A stretch of 64,000 bases of DNA from Shewanella sp. CG12_big_fil_rev_8_21_14_0_65_47_15. Lineage in GTDB: Bacteria; Pseudomonadota; Gammaproteobacteria; Enterobacterales; Shewanellaceae. Shown here piece after piece: positions 34,232 to 43,647 of this stretch. The stretch covers positions 37,859 to 101,858 of the forward strand of contig NZ_PFGL01000002.1 of the NCBI RefSeq assembly GCF_002783505.1, given 5' to 3'. Each line of letters opens with the position of its first letter. Position 1 is the first letter of the stretch. The notes under the pieces were generated by a model that saw only the letters and a list, made by a program, of their open reading frames with translations, was not told the DNA's origin and made no database searches. Position numbers and translations under genes: made by a program.

Positions 34232-34867
34232 ATGGAATCAACAGATAAGTTGACCGACACCAATGCAATTTTGGCGTATTTGTATGAAACATTTCCTTTG
34301 TGCTTTATTGCTGAAGGTGAAACTAAGCCATTAAAAATCGGATTGTTTCAAGATTTGGCTGAAAGGTTGGCTGATGATTCTAAAGTCAGTAAAACTCAAC
34401 TGCGAGTGGCCTTAAGACGTTATACCAGCAGCTGGCGTTACCTGAAGTCTGTGAAAGCAGGCGCGCAGCGCGTGGATCTTGATGGCGAGCCTTGCGGCGA
34501 GTTAGAACAAGAGCATATCGATCACGCTCAAGCTATGTTGAAAGAGAGTCAGGATAAAGCGAAGGCAAAACGTGCCGCACAGGCGCCTAACCCAGCGAAA
34601 GCGCCTGCCAAACGAGCGCCTAAAAAAGTTGCCGTTCCTCAGCGTCCTAAGACTGAGCGTCCCGTTAAACCGGTTCCCAAAGTGGCACCTGTGGTTAATT
34701 TAGTCCAGGCGCAACTCACGGATTTGGCGAAGAAACAACGCGTCAATGTTAAGTTAGGTATGACACCCGTAGCCGGTGTGATCACTGATATTAACAAAGA
34801 GGATATTCATGTTCAGTTAGATAGTGGTCTAACCATCAAAGTTAGAGCGGAACATATCCTGCTGTAA
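34232..34867 (+). CDS. proQ: RNA chaperone ProQ
   Basis: FinO-domain RNA-binding protein that stabilises sRNAs and mRNA 3' ends. The product has about 211 residues: FinO domain (residues 1-115, with KPLKIGLFQDLAERL and LRVALRRYTSSWRYL), a basic Lys/Ala/Pro linker (about 118-160) and a Tudor-like C-terminal domain. Two adjacent ATG codons (34229, 34232) are possible; GGAAG favours the second. It is followed by prc after 28 bp, the same proQ-prc pair as in E. coli. Confidence 0.95.
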   Translation: MESTDKLTDTNAILAYLYETFPLCFIAEGETKPLKIGLFQDLAERLADDSKVSKTQLRVALRRYTSSWRYLKSVKAGAQRVDLDGEPCGELEQEHIDHAQAMLKESQDKAKAKRAAQAPNPAKAPAKRAPKKVAVPQRPKTERPVKPVPKVAPVVNLVQAQLTDLAKKQRVNVKLGMTPVAGVITDINKEDIHVQLDSGLTIKVRAEHILL

Positions 34868-34895
34868 TCATTTATTAAAACGGAGTAACTTGTTG

Positions 34896-36941
34896 ATGCG
34901 AAAACTCACTTTGGCTACCTCAATCGCCACTGTTTTTGTCGGATTCTCGGCTTGGGCTGTACCACCCACGATTCAAATCAGCGAGTTACCCACTCTCCAG
35001 CAGGAAGCACAGCATAAAGTTGCCAGCAAAAGAGTGACAGACTTATACACTCGTTCGCACTACCATAGATTTGCGTTAGACGATGCGTTTTCTGCACAGA
35101 TTTTTGACCGCTACCTACAGCAACTCGATTACCGCCGCAATGTGTTAACACAAGCGGATGTCGACAGCTTTAAGCCTTATACCAATCAGTTTGATGACAT
35201 GCTGACTTCAGGCGAGCTTGAACCAGCATATAAGATGTTTGATGTGGTGCAGAAACGTCGTTATGAAGGTTTTGTTTATGCCTTGTCTCTGCTGGATCAA
35301 GAGATAGATTTCACCGTGCCGGGTGATGCGTATGAATACGACCGAGATGACGCTGCTTGGCCAAAGGATCAAGCTGAAATTAACGAGTTATGGCGTCAAC
35401 GAGTTAAATACGATGCGCTTAACCTCAAATTGACAGGCAAGAAATGGCCTGAAATCGTTGATATTCTGCAAAAGCGTTACAACAATGCCATTAAACGCCT
35501 CACTCAAACCAATAGTGAAGACGTATTCCAAGGCGTGATGAATGCCTTCTCCCGCAGCATTGAACCACATACTAGCTACCTGTCACCACGCAATGCCGAG
35601 CGTTTCCAAATGGAAATGAACTTGAGCCTAGAGGGGATTGGGGCACAGTTACAACTCGAAGATGATTACACTGTGATCAAGAGTTTAATCACTGGCGGCC
35701 CTGCCGCAGGCAGTGAAAAGCTCGCGCCTGAGGATAAGATTGTCGGTGTGGGCCAAGAAGGTGGCGAGATTGTCGATGTGATCGGCTGGCGTTTAGACGA
35801 TGTGGTCGATCTTATCAAAGGTCCAAAGGGCAGCAAGGTCGTTTTGCAAATACTGCCAAAGAAAGGGGGAGCAAATGCTAAACCCTTCAATGTTACCTTA
35901 GTACGTGACAAAATTCGCTTAGAAGATCGGGCCGCGACATCTAAGGTCATCGAGCCTAAAGAAGGCGAATATGCGAATCGTAAGGTTGGTGTGATCCAAA
36001 TTCCTGGTTTCTACATGAATTTGTCTCAGGATGTGGAAAAAGAACTCGTCAAACTTAACGAAGCCAAAGTCGAAGGCATAGTGATCGATCTACGGGGTAA
36101 TGGTGGTGGAGCCTTAACCGAAGCCGTATTACTGACTGGCCTCTTTATCGATATGGGTCCAGTTGTGCAAATTCGTGATGCCGATGGCCGCGTCTCTGCA
36201 CACCGTGATAATGATGGTAAAACAAACTATTCGGGCCCCTTGACTGTGATGGTTGACCGCTATAGCGCTTCAGCCTCTGAGATTTTTGCCGCCGCGCTGC
36301 AGGATTATGACCGCGCGTTGATTGTCGGTGAATCTAGCTTTGGTAAAGGCACAGTGCAGCAGCATAAGAGCCTCGGCCGTATCTACGATATGTATGAGAA
36401 GCCAATCGGCCATGTGCAATATACGATTCAAAAATTCTATCGGATTAATGGTGGCAGCACGCAACTTAAAGGTGTTACACCAAACATCGCTTACCCTAGT
36501 GCCTTAGAGCCGGGTGAGTATGGTGAAGCAGAAGAAAAGAATGCCTTGCCTTGGGATAAAGTGCCCATGGCGCAATATGGCACGCTCAATGATGTAACAC
36601 CTGAGTTAGTGACTAGCCTTGAGGCTAAGCACCTTAACCGTGTTAAAAACAGTGTAGAGTTTGCTTATATCAATCAAGATATTGCAGACTTTAAAAAGCA
36701 TCATAAAGAGAAGACGGTTTCTCTGGTTGAAAGTGAGCGTATTGCTTCCCGTGAAGCCGATGAGAAGAAAGTGCTCGATAGAACCAATGAACGTCGTGTC
36801 GCAAATGGTTTAGCCACCGTTAAATCAATGGAAGACATTAAAGACGAAGCCGAATTGCCGGATGCATTTTTAGATGAAACCGCTTATATCACCTTAGATA
36901 TGGTCGATGCTAAAAAGCTGGCCAAAACTAATGCACAATAG
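34896..36941 (+). CDS. prc: Carboxy-terminal processing protease (tail-specific protease)
   Basis: Periplasmic serine protease that trims or degrades proteins by their C-termini, including lipoproteins and peptidoglycan hydrolases. From ATG 34896 it has 681 residues with a signal peptide (to about residue 20, GFSAWA). A PDZ domain spans about 235-325, and the Ser/Lys dyad lies in DRYSASASEIFAAAL and GESSFGKGTVQ (about 450-485). The length equals E. coli Prc (682). A terminator follows. Confidence 0.96.
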   Translation: MRKLTLATSIATVFVGFSAWAVPPTIQISELPTLQQEAQHKVASKRVTDLYTRSHYHRFALDDAFSAQIFDRYLQQLDYRRNVLTQADVDSFKPYTNQFDDMLTSGELEPAYKMFDVVQKRRYEGFVYALSLLDQEIDFTVPGDAYEYDRDDAAWPKDQAEINELWRQRVKYDALNLKLTGKKWPEIVDILQKRYNNAIKRLTQTNSEDVFQGVMNAFSRSIEPHTSYLSPRNAERFQMEMNLSLEGIGAQLQLEDDYTVIKSLITGGPAAGSEKLAPEDKIVGVGQEGGEIVDVIGWRLDDVVDLIKGPKGSKVVLQILPKKGGANAKPFNVTLVRDKIRLEDRAATSKVIEPKEGEYANRKVGVIQIPGFYMNLSQDVEKELVKLNEAKVEGIVIDLRGNGGGALTEAVLLTGLFIDMGPVVQIRDADGRVSAHRDNDGKTNYSGPLTVMVDRYSASASEIFAAALQDYDRALIVGESSFGKGTVQQHKSLGRIYDMYEKPIGHVQYTIQKFYRINGGSTQLKGVTPNIAYPSALEPGEYGEAEEKNALPWDKVPMAQYGTLNDVTPELVTSLEAKHLNRVKNSVEFAYINQDIADFKKHHKEKTVSLVESERIASREADEKKVLDRTNERRVANGLATVKSMEDIKDEAELPDAFLDETAYITLDMVDAKKLAKTNAQ

Positions 36942-36973
36942 GCGATAACCGACTCGGTTTATCCCATTTAAAA

Positions 36974-36996
36974 ACGCGCTTATGGCGCGTTTTTTC
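36974..36996 (+). terminator. Rho-independent terminator of prc
   Basis: ACGCGC / GCGCGT stem with a CTTATG loop region and a run of six T, 33 bp after the prc stop. Confidence 0.85.
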
Positions 36997-37025
36997 TTAT
37001 TTAGATCAATGTTAAAGGATTCGAA

Positions 37026-39575
37026 ATGACACAAGCTCAAGCAAAATACTTAAAAGATTATCAAGCGCCTCATTTTACAATAGAAACCATAGCTTTAGCC
37101 TTCGATTTGGCGGGTAAAGATACCCGAGTAAAGGCCGTAAGTCAGATCAAGCGCACTTCATCCCACACCTTGCCACTGGTGCTCGATGGCGATGATTTAA
37201 TCTTGCTTGCCGTATCCATCAATGGTGAAACCGTGCCTTATCAAGTGAGTCAAGGTCAGCTCCAGCTTGAGACAAGCCTTGATGAATTTGAACTGACCAT
37301 AGAGACTCAACTCGACCCAGAGGCTAACTCAAGCCTTGAAGGCTTATATATGTCCGATGGTGCCTATTGCACTCAATGTGAGGCGGAGGGTTTTAGACGA
37401 ATTACTTATTTCCTCGACCGTCCCGATGTGTTGGCAAAATATACTGTGCGTATCGAGGCCGATAGGGCAGCATTCCCGTATTTATTGAGTAATGGCAATT
37501 TGATCGAACGGGGTGAGTTACCCGAAGGACGCCATTATGTTTGCTGGCAAGATCCTTTCCCAAAACCCGCTTATTTGTTCGCCTTAGTCGCGGGGAATTT
37601 TGACCTGTTAGAAGATGAATTTATCACCCGTAGTGATCGTAAAGTGCTATTACAAGTTTTTGTCGATAAAGGCAATTTACACAAAGCAACCCACGCGATG
37701 GCATCCCTTAAGAAATCCATGGCTTGGGATGAGAGCCGTTTTGACCTGGAGTACGATTTAGATATTTATATGATAGTTGCCGTCGATTTCTTCAATATGG
37801 GGGCAATGGAAAACAAAGGCTTAAATATCTTCAATACTAAATATGTGTTGGCAGATACCTTAACGGCGACCGACGAGGATTATCACGGTATTGAGTCGGT
37901 TGTAGGTCATGAGTATTTCCACAATTGGACGGGTAACCGTGTGACCTGCCGTGATTGGTTTCAGTTAAGCCTGAAAGAAGGCTTAACGGTTTTTCGCGAT
38001 CAGGAGTTTAGTTCGGATTTAGGTTCACGCGCTGTGAATCGAATTCATGCAATTAAAGTGATCAAGAATCAACAATTTGCTGAGGATTCTGGGCCAATGT
38101 CCCATCCGATCCGCCCTGAATCTGTAATTGAGATGAATAATTTTTATACGGTGACTGTGTATAACAAGGGCGCCGAAGTCATTCGAATGATGCACACTCT
38201 GCTCGGTGAAGCTAAGTTCCTGGCGGGCATGAAACTGTATTTTAAGCGTCACGATGGCCAAGCCGTGACCTGCGATGATTTTGTGGCGGCAATGGAGGAT
38301 GCCAGCGGCGTGGATTTAACCCAATTCCGATTATGGTATAGCCAAGCGGGGACGCCGGCAGTGACTGCGACGGACAGCTTTGATGCGAAAACGGGTGTCT
38401 ATCAGTTGACACTCAAACAAAGTTTAGCGAACAGTGCATCGCCGTTGCATATTCCGTTCAGCATCGAGCTCTTAGATGCGAAGGGTCATTCTTTAGTGAA
38501 TCAAGTTCTTGACTTTACTCAAGCTGAACAAGTGTTTAGTTTTGAAGGATTAACCCATAAGCCGGTTATTTCTCTACTGCAAGATTTCTCTGCTCCGGTA
38601 AAACTGCACTACGATTTTGAGGTTGATCAACTGGTTCACTTAATGCGTTTTGCCACGAGTGAAGTCGCCCGTTGGGAGGCTTCGGTGGTGCTTGTCAGCC
38701 AAGCCATATGGCTAAATGTGGCCCATTTACAGCAACAACAAACGATGACACTCGATGAAAGAGTCCGGGATAGCTTTAAGGGAATGTTGCTGGATACTGA
38801 GCTTGATCCTGCATTAATTGCTGAAATCTTAGCGATACCGACGGCTTCCGCCTTAATTGAGCAGGCAGAAAGTGTCGATTTGGACGCCTTAGCATTGGCC
38901 CGGGAGTTTGTATTAACTGAACTTGCTTCGTATTGTGAAGATGAATTGACCGCTTTATACCGTATGCTAGTGACGGTGGATAGCACTCAGGCCCGTGCCC
39001 TTAAAAACCAGTGTCTAAATTGGCTGAGCCGTGTATCCGCCGAGGCGGAAGATGTTGTGGTAACTCAGTTTGAACAGGCGAGTAATATGACCGATTCCCT
39101 AGGGGCATTAATGGCCGCGAATGTCGGTGATTTGCCCTGTCGCCATGACTTAATGCTGGCATTTGAGCAGCGCTGGCACGATACGCCATTAGTGATGGAT
39201 AAATGGTTTATGCTGCAGGCGACACGTGATGCCGATGATGTGATTGATACCCTACGACAATTACAACAACATGGCAGTTTTAGCATGAGCAATCCTAACC
39301 GGGTTCGCGCGCTAATTGGCAGCTTTGCCGCGGGCAATATTTATCAATTTCACCGTGCCGATGGCAAAGGTTATGCCTTCTTAACTGAGTGCCTCATTAC
39401 CTTGAATAAACTCAATCCGCAGGTCGCAGCGCGTATGGTGACCCCTTTGATCCAATTTGGGAAGTTTGATAAAGCGCGGCAATCGCAGATTCGAGCGTGT
39501 TTGGGACAACTGTTAGCCCTGCCGGAATTATCGAAAGATATGTATGAAAAAGTCTCAAAGGCCTTGACTAACTAA
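37026..39575 (+). CDS. pepN: Aminopeptidase N
   Basis: M1-family zinc aminopeptidase of 849 residues, cytosolic. The GAMEN exopeptidase motif occurs near residue 259 and the zinc site HEYFH with the downstream glutamate (SLKEGLTVF) near 295-318. The DUF3458-type C-terminal domains follow as in E. coli PepN (870 residues). It has its own promoter region after the prc terminator and is followed by a small DUF2835 gene. Confidence 0.97.
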   Translation: MTQAQAKYLKDYQAPHFTIETIALAFDLAGKDTRVKAVSQIKRTSSHTLPLVLDGDDLILLAVSINGETVPYQVSQGQLQLETSLDEFELTIETQLDPEANSSLEGLYMSDGAYCTQCEAEGFRRITYFLDRPDVLAKYTVRIEADRAAFPYLLSNGNLIERGELPEGRHYVCWQDPFPKPAYLFALVAGNFDLLEDEFITRSDRKVLLQVFVDKGNLHKATHAMASLKKSMAWDESRFDLEYDLDIYMIVAVDFFNMGAMENKGLNIFNTKYVLADTLTATDEDYHGIESVVGHEYFHNWTGNRVTCRDWFQLSLKEGLTVFRDQEFSSDLGSRAVNRIHAIKVIKNQQFAEDSGPMSHPIRPESVIEMNNFYTVTVYNKGAEVIRMMHTLLGEAKFLAGMKLYFKRHDGQAVTCDDFVAAMEDASGVDLTQFRLWYSQAGTPAVTATDSFDAKTGVYQLTLKQSLANSASPLHIPFSIELLDAKGHSLVNQVLDFTQAEQVFSFEGLTHKPVISLLQDFSAPVKLHYDFEVDQLVHLMRFATSEVARWEASVVLVSQAIWLNVAHLQQQQTMTLDERVRDSFKGMLLDTELDPALIAEILAIPTASALIEQAESVDLDALALAREFVLTELASYCEDELTALYRMLVTVDSTQARALKNQCLNWLSRVSAEAEDVVVTQFEQASNMTDSLGALMAANVGDLPCRHDLMLAFEQRWHDTPLVMDKWFMLQATRDADDVIDTLRQLQQHGSFSMSNPNRVRALIGSFAAGNIYQFHRADGKGYAFLTECLITLNKLNPQVAARMVTPLIQFGKFDKARQSQIRACLGQLLALPELSKDMYEKVSKALTN

Positions 39576-39618
39576 GACTTGATAGAGGAGGGCGGCAGTG
39601 TTTGCCGCCTGAATATTC

Positions 39619-39834
39619 ATGGAATTTTATTTTAAACTTACAATTAGTTATCAAGACTTTTTACCCTATTATCAGGGGCTCGCCGATAAGGTAGAAGTGC
39701 GCGAAAGTCAGGGGCGAATACTGTGGATCAATGGTCGCCATTTCAGAGGTTTTTTAACTGAAAATGGTATTCATGGCCATTTCAAGTTGGTTATTGATGA
39801 TAAGGGCCAATTTGTTTCATTAAATCGTGTTTAG
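39619..39834 (+). CDS. DUF2835 family protein
   Basis: Small soluble protein of 71 residues (FYFKLTISYQDFLPYYQG, IQ-like beta-rich centre, FVSLNRV end), recognised as DUF2835. This family is found next to pepN in many Shewanella and Vibrio relatives. Function is unknown. The 43-bp spacing suggests co-transcription with pepN. Confidence 0.85.
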   Translation: MEFYFKLTISYQDFLPYYQGLADKVEVRESQGRILWINGRHFRGFLTENGIHGHFKLVIDDKGQFVSLNRV

Positions 39835-40172
39835 GGATATTTGGATTATTTTTATTTAGAGTAATTACTTTAAACGGTCGGCTGATTACTCATTTTAACG
39901 AATGATGTTTTCTTTGTTATTATGTTAATGAAATATATGATTTTTTGATCTGTTTTTACCATCCTATCCTATCCCATCCTTTTCTAATTTAAATACCTTC
40001 CGTGCTTTTCATGACATAAATGCATCTACGTGCTTAATTCTTTAGAAAATTTTCTCTAACTGTGCCTTGCTCATGGGGATTAATTGCTGTAACAATGATG
40101 TTACCTGTGAGCTAACAAGATGTTGGTTGTAATTCCTAAAACAAAGAATCCAGCAGGGTACGGAGAGCTAAA
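39835..40172. other. Intergenic region upstream of the DUF1302 operon
   Basis: This AT-rich 338-bp gap has no gene. Visible features are a small inverted repeat TCATT..AATGA near 39890-39905, a run of imperfect pentamers (ATCCTATCCTATCCCATCC) at about 39961-39979, and a GGTACGGAGAG ribosome-binding region before the ATG at 40173. The operon promoter must lie here, but I could not identify its elements. Confidence 0.4.
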
Positions 40173-42215
40173 ATGAAAATTGTTAAAAATAGTTTTAACA
40201 AGTCGGCGCTTGCTTTGGGGGTGGCGTCGGCATTGAGTTTATTGGTGGCGTCGAACGTTAACGCAGTCTCATTTGATTGGGGTGAGGTTGAAGGCACATT
40301 TGATTCAACTTGGACGGCTGGTGCGAGCTGGCGCGTTGGGGAGCGAGACTGGGAAGGCCAGATTGGTAAAGTTAACCAACCCCAGTTTGATTGGTCTAAT
40401 TACACTGCGTTTGGTAATACAAAATACACCTCGGCAGAAATTTGGGCTCAACCCGGCTCCTATTCCAGCAATAACGATTTAAGTAACTTGCTTTATTCCC
40501 AAGGGGATACCACCTCTGAAATTATCAAAGGGTTGCATGAACTCTCGTTAAAATACAAAAACTACGGTTTATTTGCCCGTGGTATGTATTTCTATGATCG
40601 CAAACTGAACGATGGCAGTTATGACTACAACGATCCGATCACGGGTAAAGAGTTTGACCCCTGTGATGATAACCGTGCCTCAGAAGTGCAATGTAAAGAT
40701 ATCCGTTTGCTAGATGCCTTTGTCTACGCCAATTTCGATCTTAATGATGGTGCAAATCCATTATCCATTCGTGTCGGTAATCAAGTGGTTTCCTGGGGGG
40801 AAAGTACCCTAATTGCCCACGGGATCAGTGAGATCAACGCGGTGGATTTAAACATTCTCAATGCTCCCGGTGCCGAGTTAAAAGAAGCCTTTAGACCCCA
40901 GGGCATGGTGTGGGCCTCCCTTGGGATCACAGAGTCATTATCGGTAGAAGCTTTCTATCAGTATGATTGGCAGCCAATTTGGGTACCAACACCGGGCTCT
41001 ATTTTTGCGACGAACGATTTTGCGGGCTTTGGTGGTTATAACCAGAATGCCCAGCTGGGCTTTAACGCGAACCCAGACATCAACTTAGACTTTGTGATCC
41101 AAGAATATGAGCGTTTAGCGGGCATGATCGCCAGCGGACAATCTATTCCGACAGAGCAGTTGGCGGCCATGGCCCTCGCGTATCCGACCAAAGTGACACT
41201 CGTGCAGGACGAAGAAGAGCCAAGCAATGACGGTCAATACGGTATTAAACTGGGATATTATGCGCCAGAGTTAGGTGAAACCGAATTTGGTGTTTATTTC
41301 ATGAATTACCATAGTCGTCGTCCACTTATCAGTGGTACTGCGGCGGACTTTAGTACGGGCGCACTCCTATCGGATCTGGCGACCGTTGGCCAAAATGCGG
41401 GTGATATCAATCGCGAATTGCTACTGAGCCTAAAGAGCTTCTCTAAGGCGCAAATTGTCTATCCAGAAGATATAAAACTCTACGGCTTTAGCTTTAATAC
41501 CTTAGTGGGTGACACTTCTGTGGCGGGGGAAATTGCCCATCGTCAAGATGAACCATTGCAAATCGATGACGTAGAATTGTTATTTGCGGGTATGCCTCAG
41601 CAGCTAGCCAATGCAGGTATTCGTCCCGATCTCGATGGTATTTCGCAGATTGATGGCGTGCAACCGGGTGAAACCGTCGATGGTTTTATTCGCCTTGATA
41701 CCACTCAGGCACAGGTAACCTTTACGCATTTATTCGGTCCAACCTTAGGCTTAGATAACTTGACTATGTTGGCGGAAGTCGGTGGCGTGTGGATCCATGA
41801 TATGCCAGGCTTCGATGAACTACGTTTAAATGGTCCAGGTACTGCGCGTTCCGGTGGAAATCCAGATATGCCAGGGATCATTCAAGCACTGCATAATGGC
41901 CCTGAAACTAACCCATTCCCAACGGATTTTGCTTGGGGCTATCGTTTAGTGGCAAAAGCCGAGTTCAACAACCTGTTTGCGGGGGTAAACATGTCTCCGC
42001 GGGTGATTTTCTCCCACGATGTTGACGGTATTACGCCGGATCCTATGTTCCTGTTCACTGAGGGACGTAAATCTGTCGCGCTAGGGGTGAACTTCGATTA
42101 CCAAAACCGTTGGGGCGCAGATATCTCCTATAATAATTTCTTTGGTGGTGTCGGTACGACGAATGCGATGGCAGATCGTGATTATGTTTCATTCAATATC
42201 AAGTATTCGATCTAA
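40173..42215 (+). CDS. DUF1302 family protein, predicted outer-membrane beta-barrel
   Basis: Exported protein of 680 residues. The signal peptide runs to about residue 32 (ALGVASALSLLVASNVNA). The mature part is rich in aromatic and alternating beta-strand segments and ends with an aromatic-rich strand (DRDYVSFNIKYSI), as outer-membrane barrels do. DUF1302 proteins are repeatedly found with DUF1329 proteins and are reported near lipid, steroid or hydrocarbon catabolism genes in pseudomonads. Here it is the first gene of a four-gene envelope operon. A role as the outer-membrane part of a hydrophobic-substrate transporter is inference. Confidence 0.85.
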   Translation: MKIVKNSFNKSALALGVASALSLLVASNVNAVSFDWGEVEGTFDSTWTAGASWRVGERDWEGQIGKVNQPQFDWSNYTAFGNTKYTSAEIWAQPGSYSSNNDLSNLLYSQGDTTSEIIKGLHELSLKYKNYGLFARGMYFYDRKLNDGSYDYNDPITGKEFDPCDDNRASEVQCKDIRLLDAFVYANFDLNDGANPLSIRVGNQVVSWGESTLIAHGISEINAVDLNILNAPGAELKEAFRPQGMVWASLGITESLSVEAFYQYDWQPIWVPTPGSIFATNDFAGFGGYNQNAQLGFNANPDINLDFVIQEYERLAGMIASGQSIPTEQLAAMALAYPTKVTLVQDEEEPSNDGQYGIKLGYYAPELGETEFGVYFMNYHSRRPLISGTAADFSTGALLSDLATVGQNAGDINRELLLSLKSFSKAQIVYPEDIKLYGFSFNTLVGDTSVAGEIAHRQDEPLQIDDVELLFAGMPQQLANAGIRPDLDGISQIDGVQPGETVDGFIRLDTTQAQVTFTHLFGPTLGLDNLTMLAEVGGVWIHDMPGFDELRLNGPGTARSGGNPDMPGIIQALHNGPETNPFPTDFAWGYRLVAKAEFNNLFAGVNMSPRVIFSHDVDGITPDPMFLFTEGRKSVALGVNFDYQNRWGADISYNNFFGGVGTTNAMADRDYVSFNIKYSI

Positions 42216-42228
42216 AAGGACTAAAACA

Positions 42229-43593
42229 ATGAAGAAACTGACGATATTGGCGAGTGCAGTGATGTTAGCACTCGTAGCGCCAGTCGCGATGGCTAAGGTA
42301 TCAGAGGCTGATGCGGCTAAGCTTGGCAATGAATTAACCCCATTAGGGGCTGAAAAGGCGGGGAATGCTGACGGTTCTATTCCTGCGTGGGATGGTGGTA
42401 TCGCTAAGCCTGTAGCGGGTTACACCAAGGGGATGCATCACCCAGATCCTTTCCCTGAGGATAAAATTGAATTCACTATTACCAATGCTAACAAGGCTCA
42501 GTACAAGGATTTTTTGACCCCAGGTCAGATGAAATTATTTGAGCTTTACCCTGAAACCTACAAGATGAATGTATATAAGACGCGCCGTAGCGCCTCTGTG
42601 CCACAGTTTGTCTATGATGCGACTAAAGCTAATGCCACCCGTGCGGAATTAGTCGCTCAAGGTAACGGTATTTCTGGTGCTTCTATTGGTATCCCATTTC
42701 CACTGCCAGCTAATGGTTTGGAGGCTATTTGGAACCATATTTTACGTTTCCGTGGTGTGGATGTTGAGACGTCACGTAGTCAAGCTGCACCGACCGCCGA
42801 TGGGAGTTATACCCTCGTTGAAACTGCCGAAGAAATTCGCTTTGAATATTCTCGTCCAGAAATGACCTTAGATCAGTTAAAAGCCAGCAATACCTTGTTC
42901 TATTTTAAGCAAGTGGTGACTCAACCCGCCCGCTTAGCGGGAACGGCATTGCTTGTGAAGGAGACCATGGATCAAGAAGCATTGCCACGCCAAGCTTGGA
43001 CCTACAACACAGGACAACGTCGTGTACGTAAGGCGCCAAACGTGGCGTTTGATACACCGGGTACTGTGTCCGATGGTTTACGTACCACGGATGATTTCGA
43101 CATGTTTAACGGCTCACCCGTGCGTTACAACTGGGAGTTAGTCGGTAAGAAAGAAATTTACATCCCGTACAACGACTACAAACTGCATTCAGACAAGCTG
43201 AAATATGACCAAATATTAAAACCCGGTCATCTCAATCCTGAATTTGTTCGCTGGGAAAAACACCGTGTATGGCAAGTGAAGGCGACGTTGAAAGACGGTA
43301 TGCGCCACATTTACAAAGTACGCGATATGTACCTAGACGAAGATTCATGGCAAGTCTCGATTGCCGATCTCTATGATAACCGTGATGAGTTATATCGAGT
43401 GGCGGTTGCCCATGGTATTAACTACTACGAGGTGCCTACACAATGGGATACCTTAGAAGTGTTCCATGATCTGCAATCTCGTCGCTATTTGGCTATGGGG
43501 TTAGACAACCAGAGTGGTATGTATAACTTTGATGCCAAATTGAGTGAAGCGAACTTTACCCCCGACGCACTACGTCGTGAAGGTATCCGTTAA
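42229..43593 (+). CDS. DUF1329 family periplasmic protein
   Basis: Exported protein of 454 residues with signal peptide MKKLTILASAVMLALVAPVA(MA). The mature start KVSEADAAKLGNELTPLGAEKAGN and the GSIPAWDGGI motif are diagnostic of DUF1329; distant similarity of the family to LolA-like lipid-binding folds has been proposed. No lipobox is seen. The ATG at 42229 has AAAAGGA upstream and lies 13 bp after the DUF1302 stop. It could act as a soluble carrier between the barrel and the RND pump; that is inference. Confidence 0.88.
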   Translation: MKKLTILASAVMLALVAPVAMAKVSEADAAKLGNELTPLGAEKAGNADGSIPAWDGGIAKPVAGYTKGMHHPDPFPEDKIEFTITNANKAQYKDFLTPGQMKLFELYPETYKMNVYKTRRSASVPQFVYDATKANATRAELVAQGNGISGASIGIPFPLPANGLEAIWNHILRFRGVDVETSRSQAAPTADGSYTLVETAEEIRFEYSRPEMTLDQLKASNTLFYFKQVVTQPARLAGTALLVKETMDQEALPRQAWTYNTGQRRVRKAPNVAFDTPGTVSDGLRTTDDFDMFNGSPVRYNWELVGKKEIYIPYNDYKLHSDKLKYDQILKPGHLNPEFVRWEKHRVWQVKATLKDGMRHIYKVRDMYLDEDSWQVSIADLYDNRDELYRVAVAHGINYYEVPTQWDTLEVFHDLQSRRYLAMGLDNQSGMYNFDAKLSEANFTPDALRREGIR

Positions 43594-43608
43594 TACGTCA
43601 CGAATAAA

Positions 43609-43625
43609 GGGGCGCTTAGCGCCCC
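43609..43625 (+). other. Intra-operon GC-rich hairpin between DUF1329 and YCF48-like genes
   Basis: GGGGCGC / GCGCCCC with a TTA loop, 15 bp after the DUF1329 stop. It is followed by TCATTAG rather than a T-run, so it is more likely an mRNA-stability or partial attenuation element than a full terminator. Confidence 0.6.
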
Positions 43626-43647
43626 TCATTAGTTTAAGGAAGTTTGT

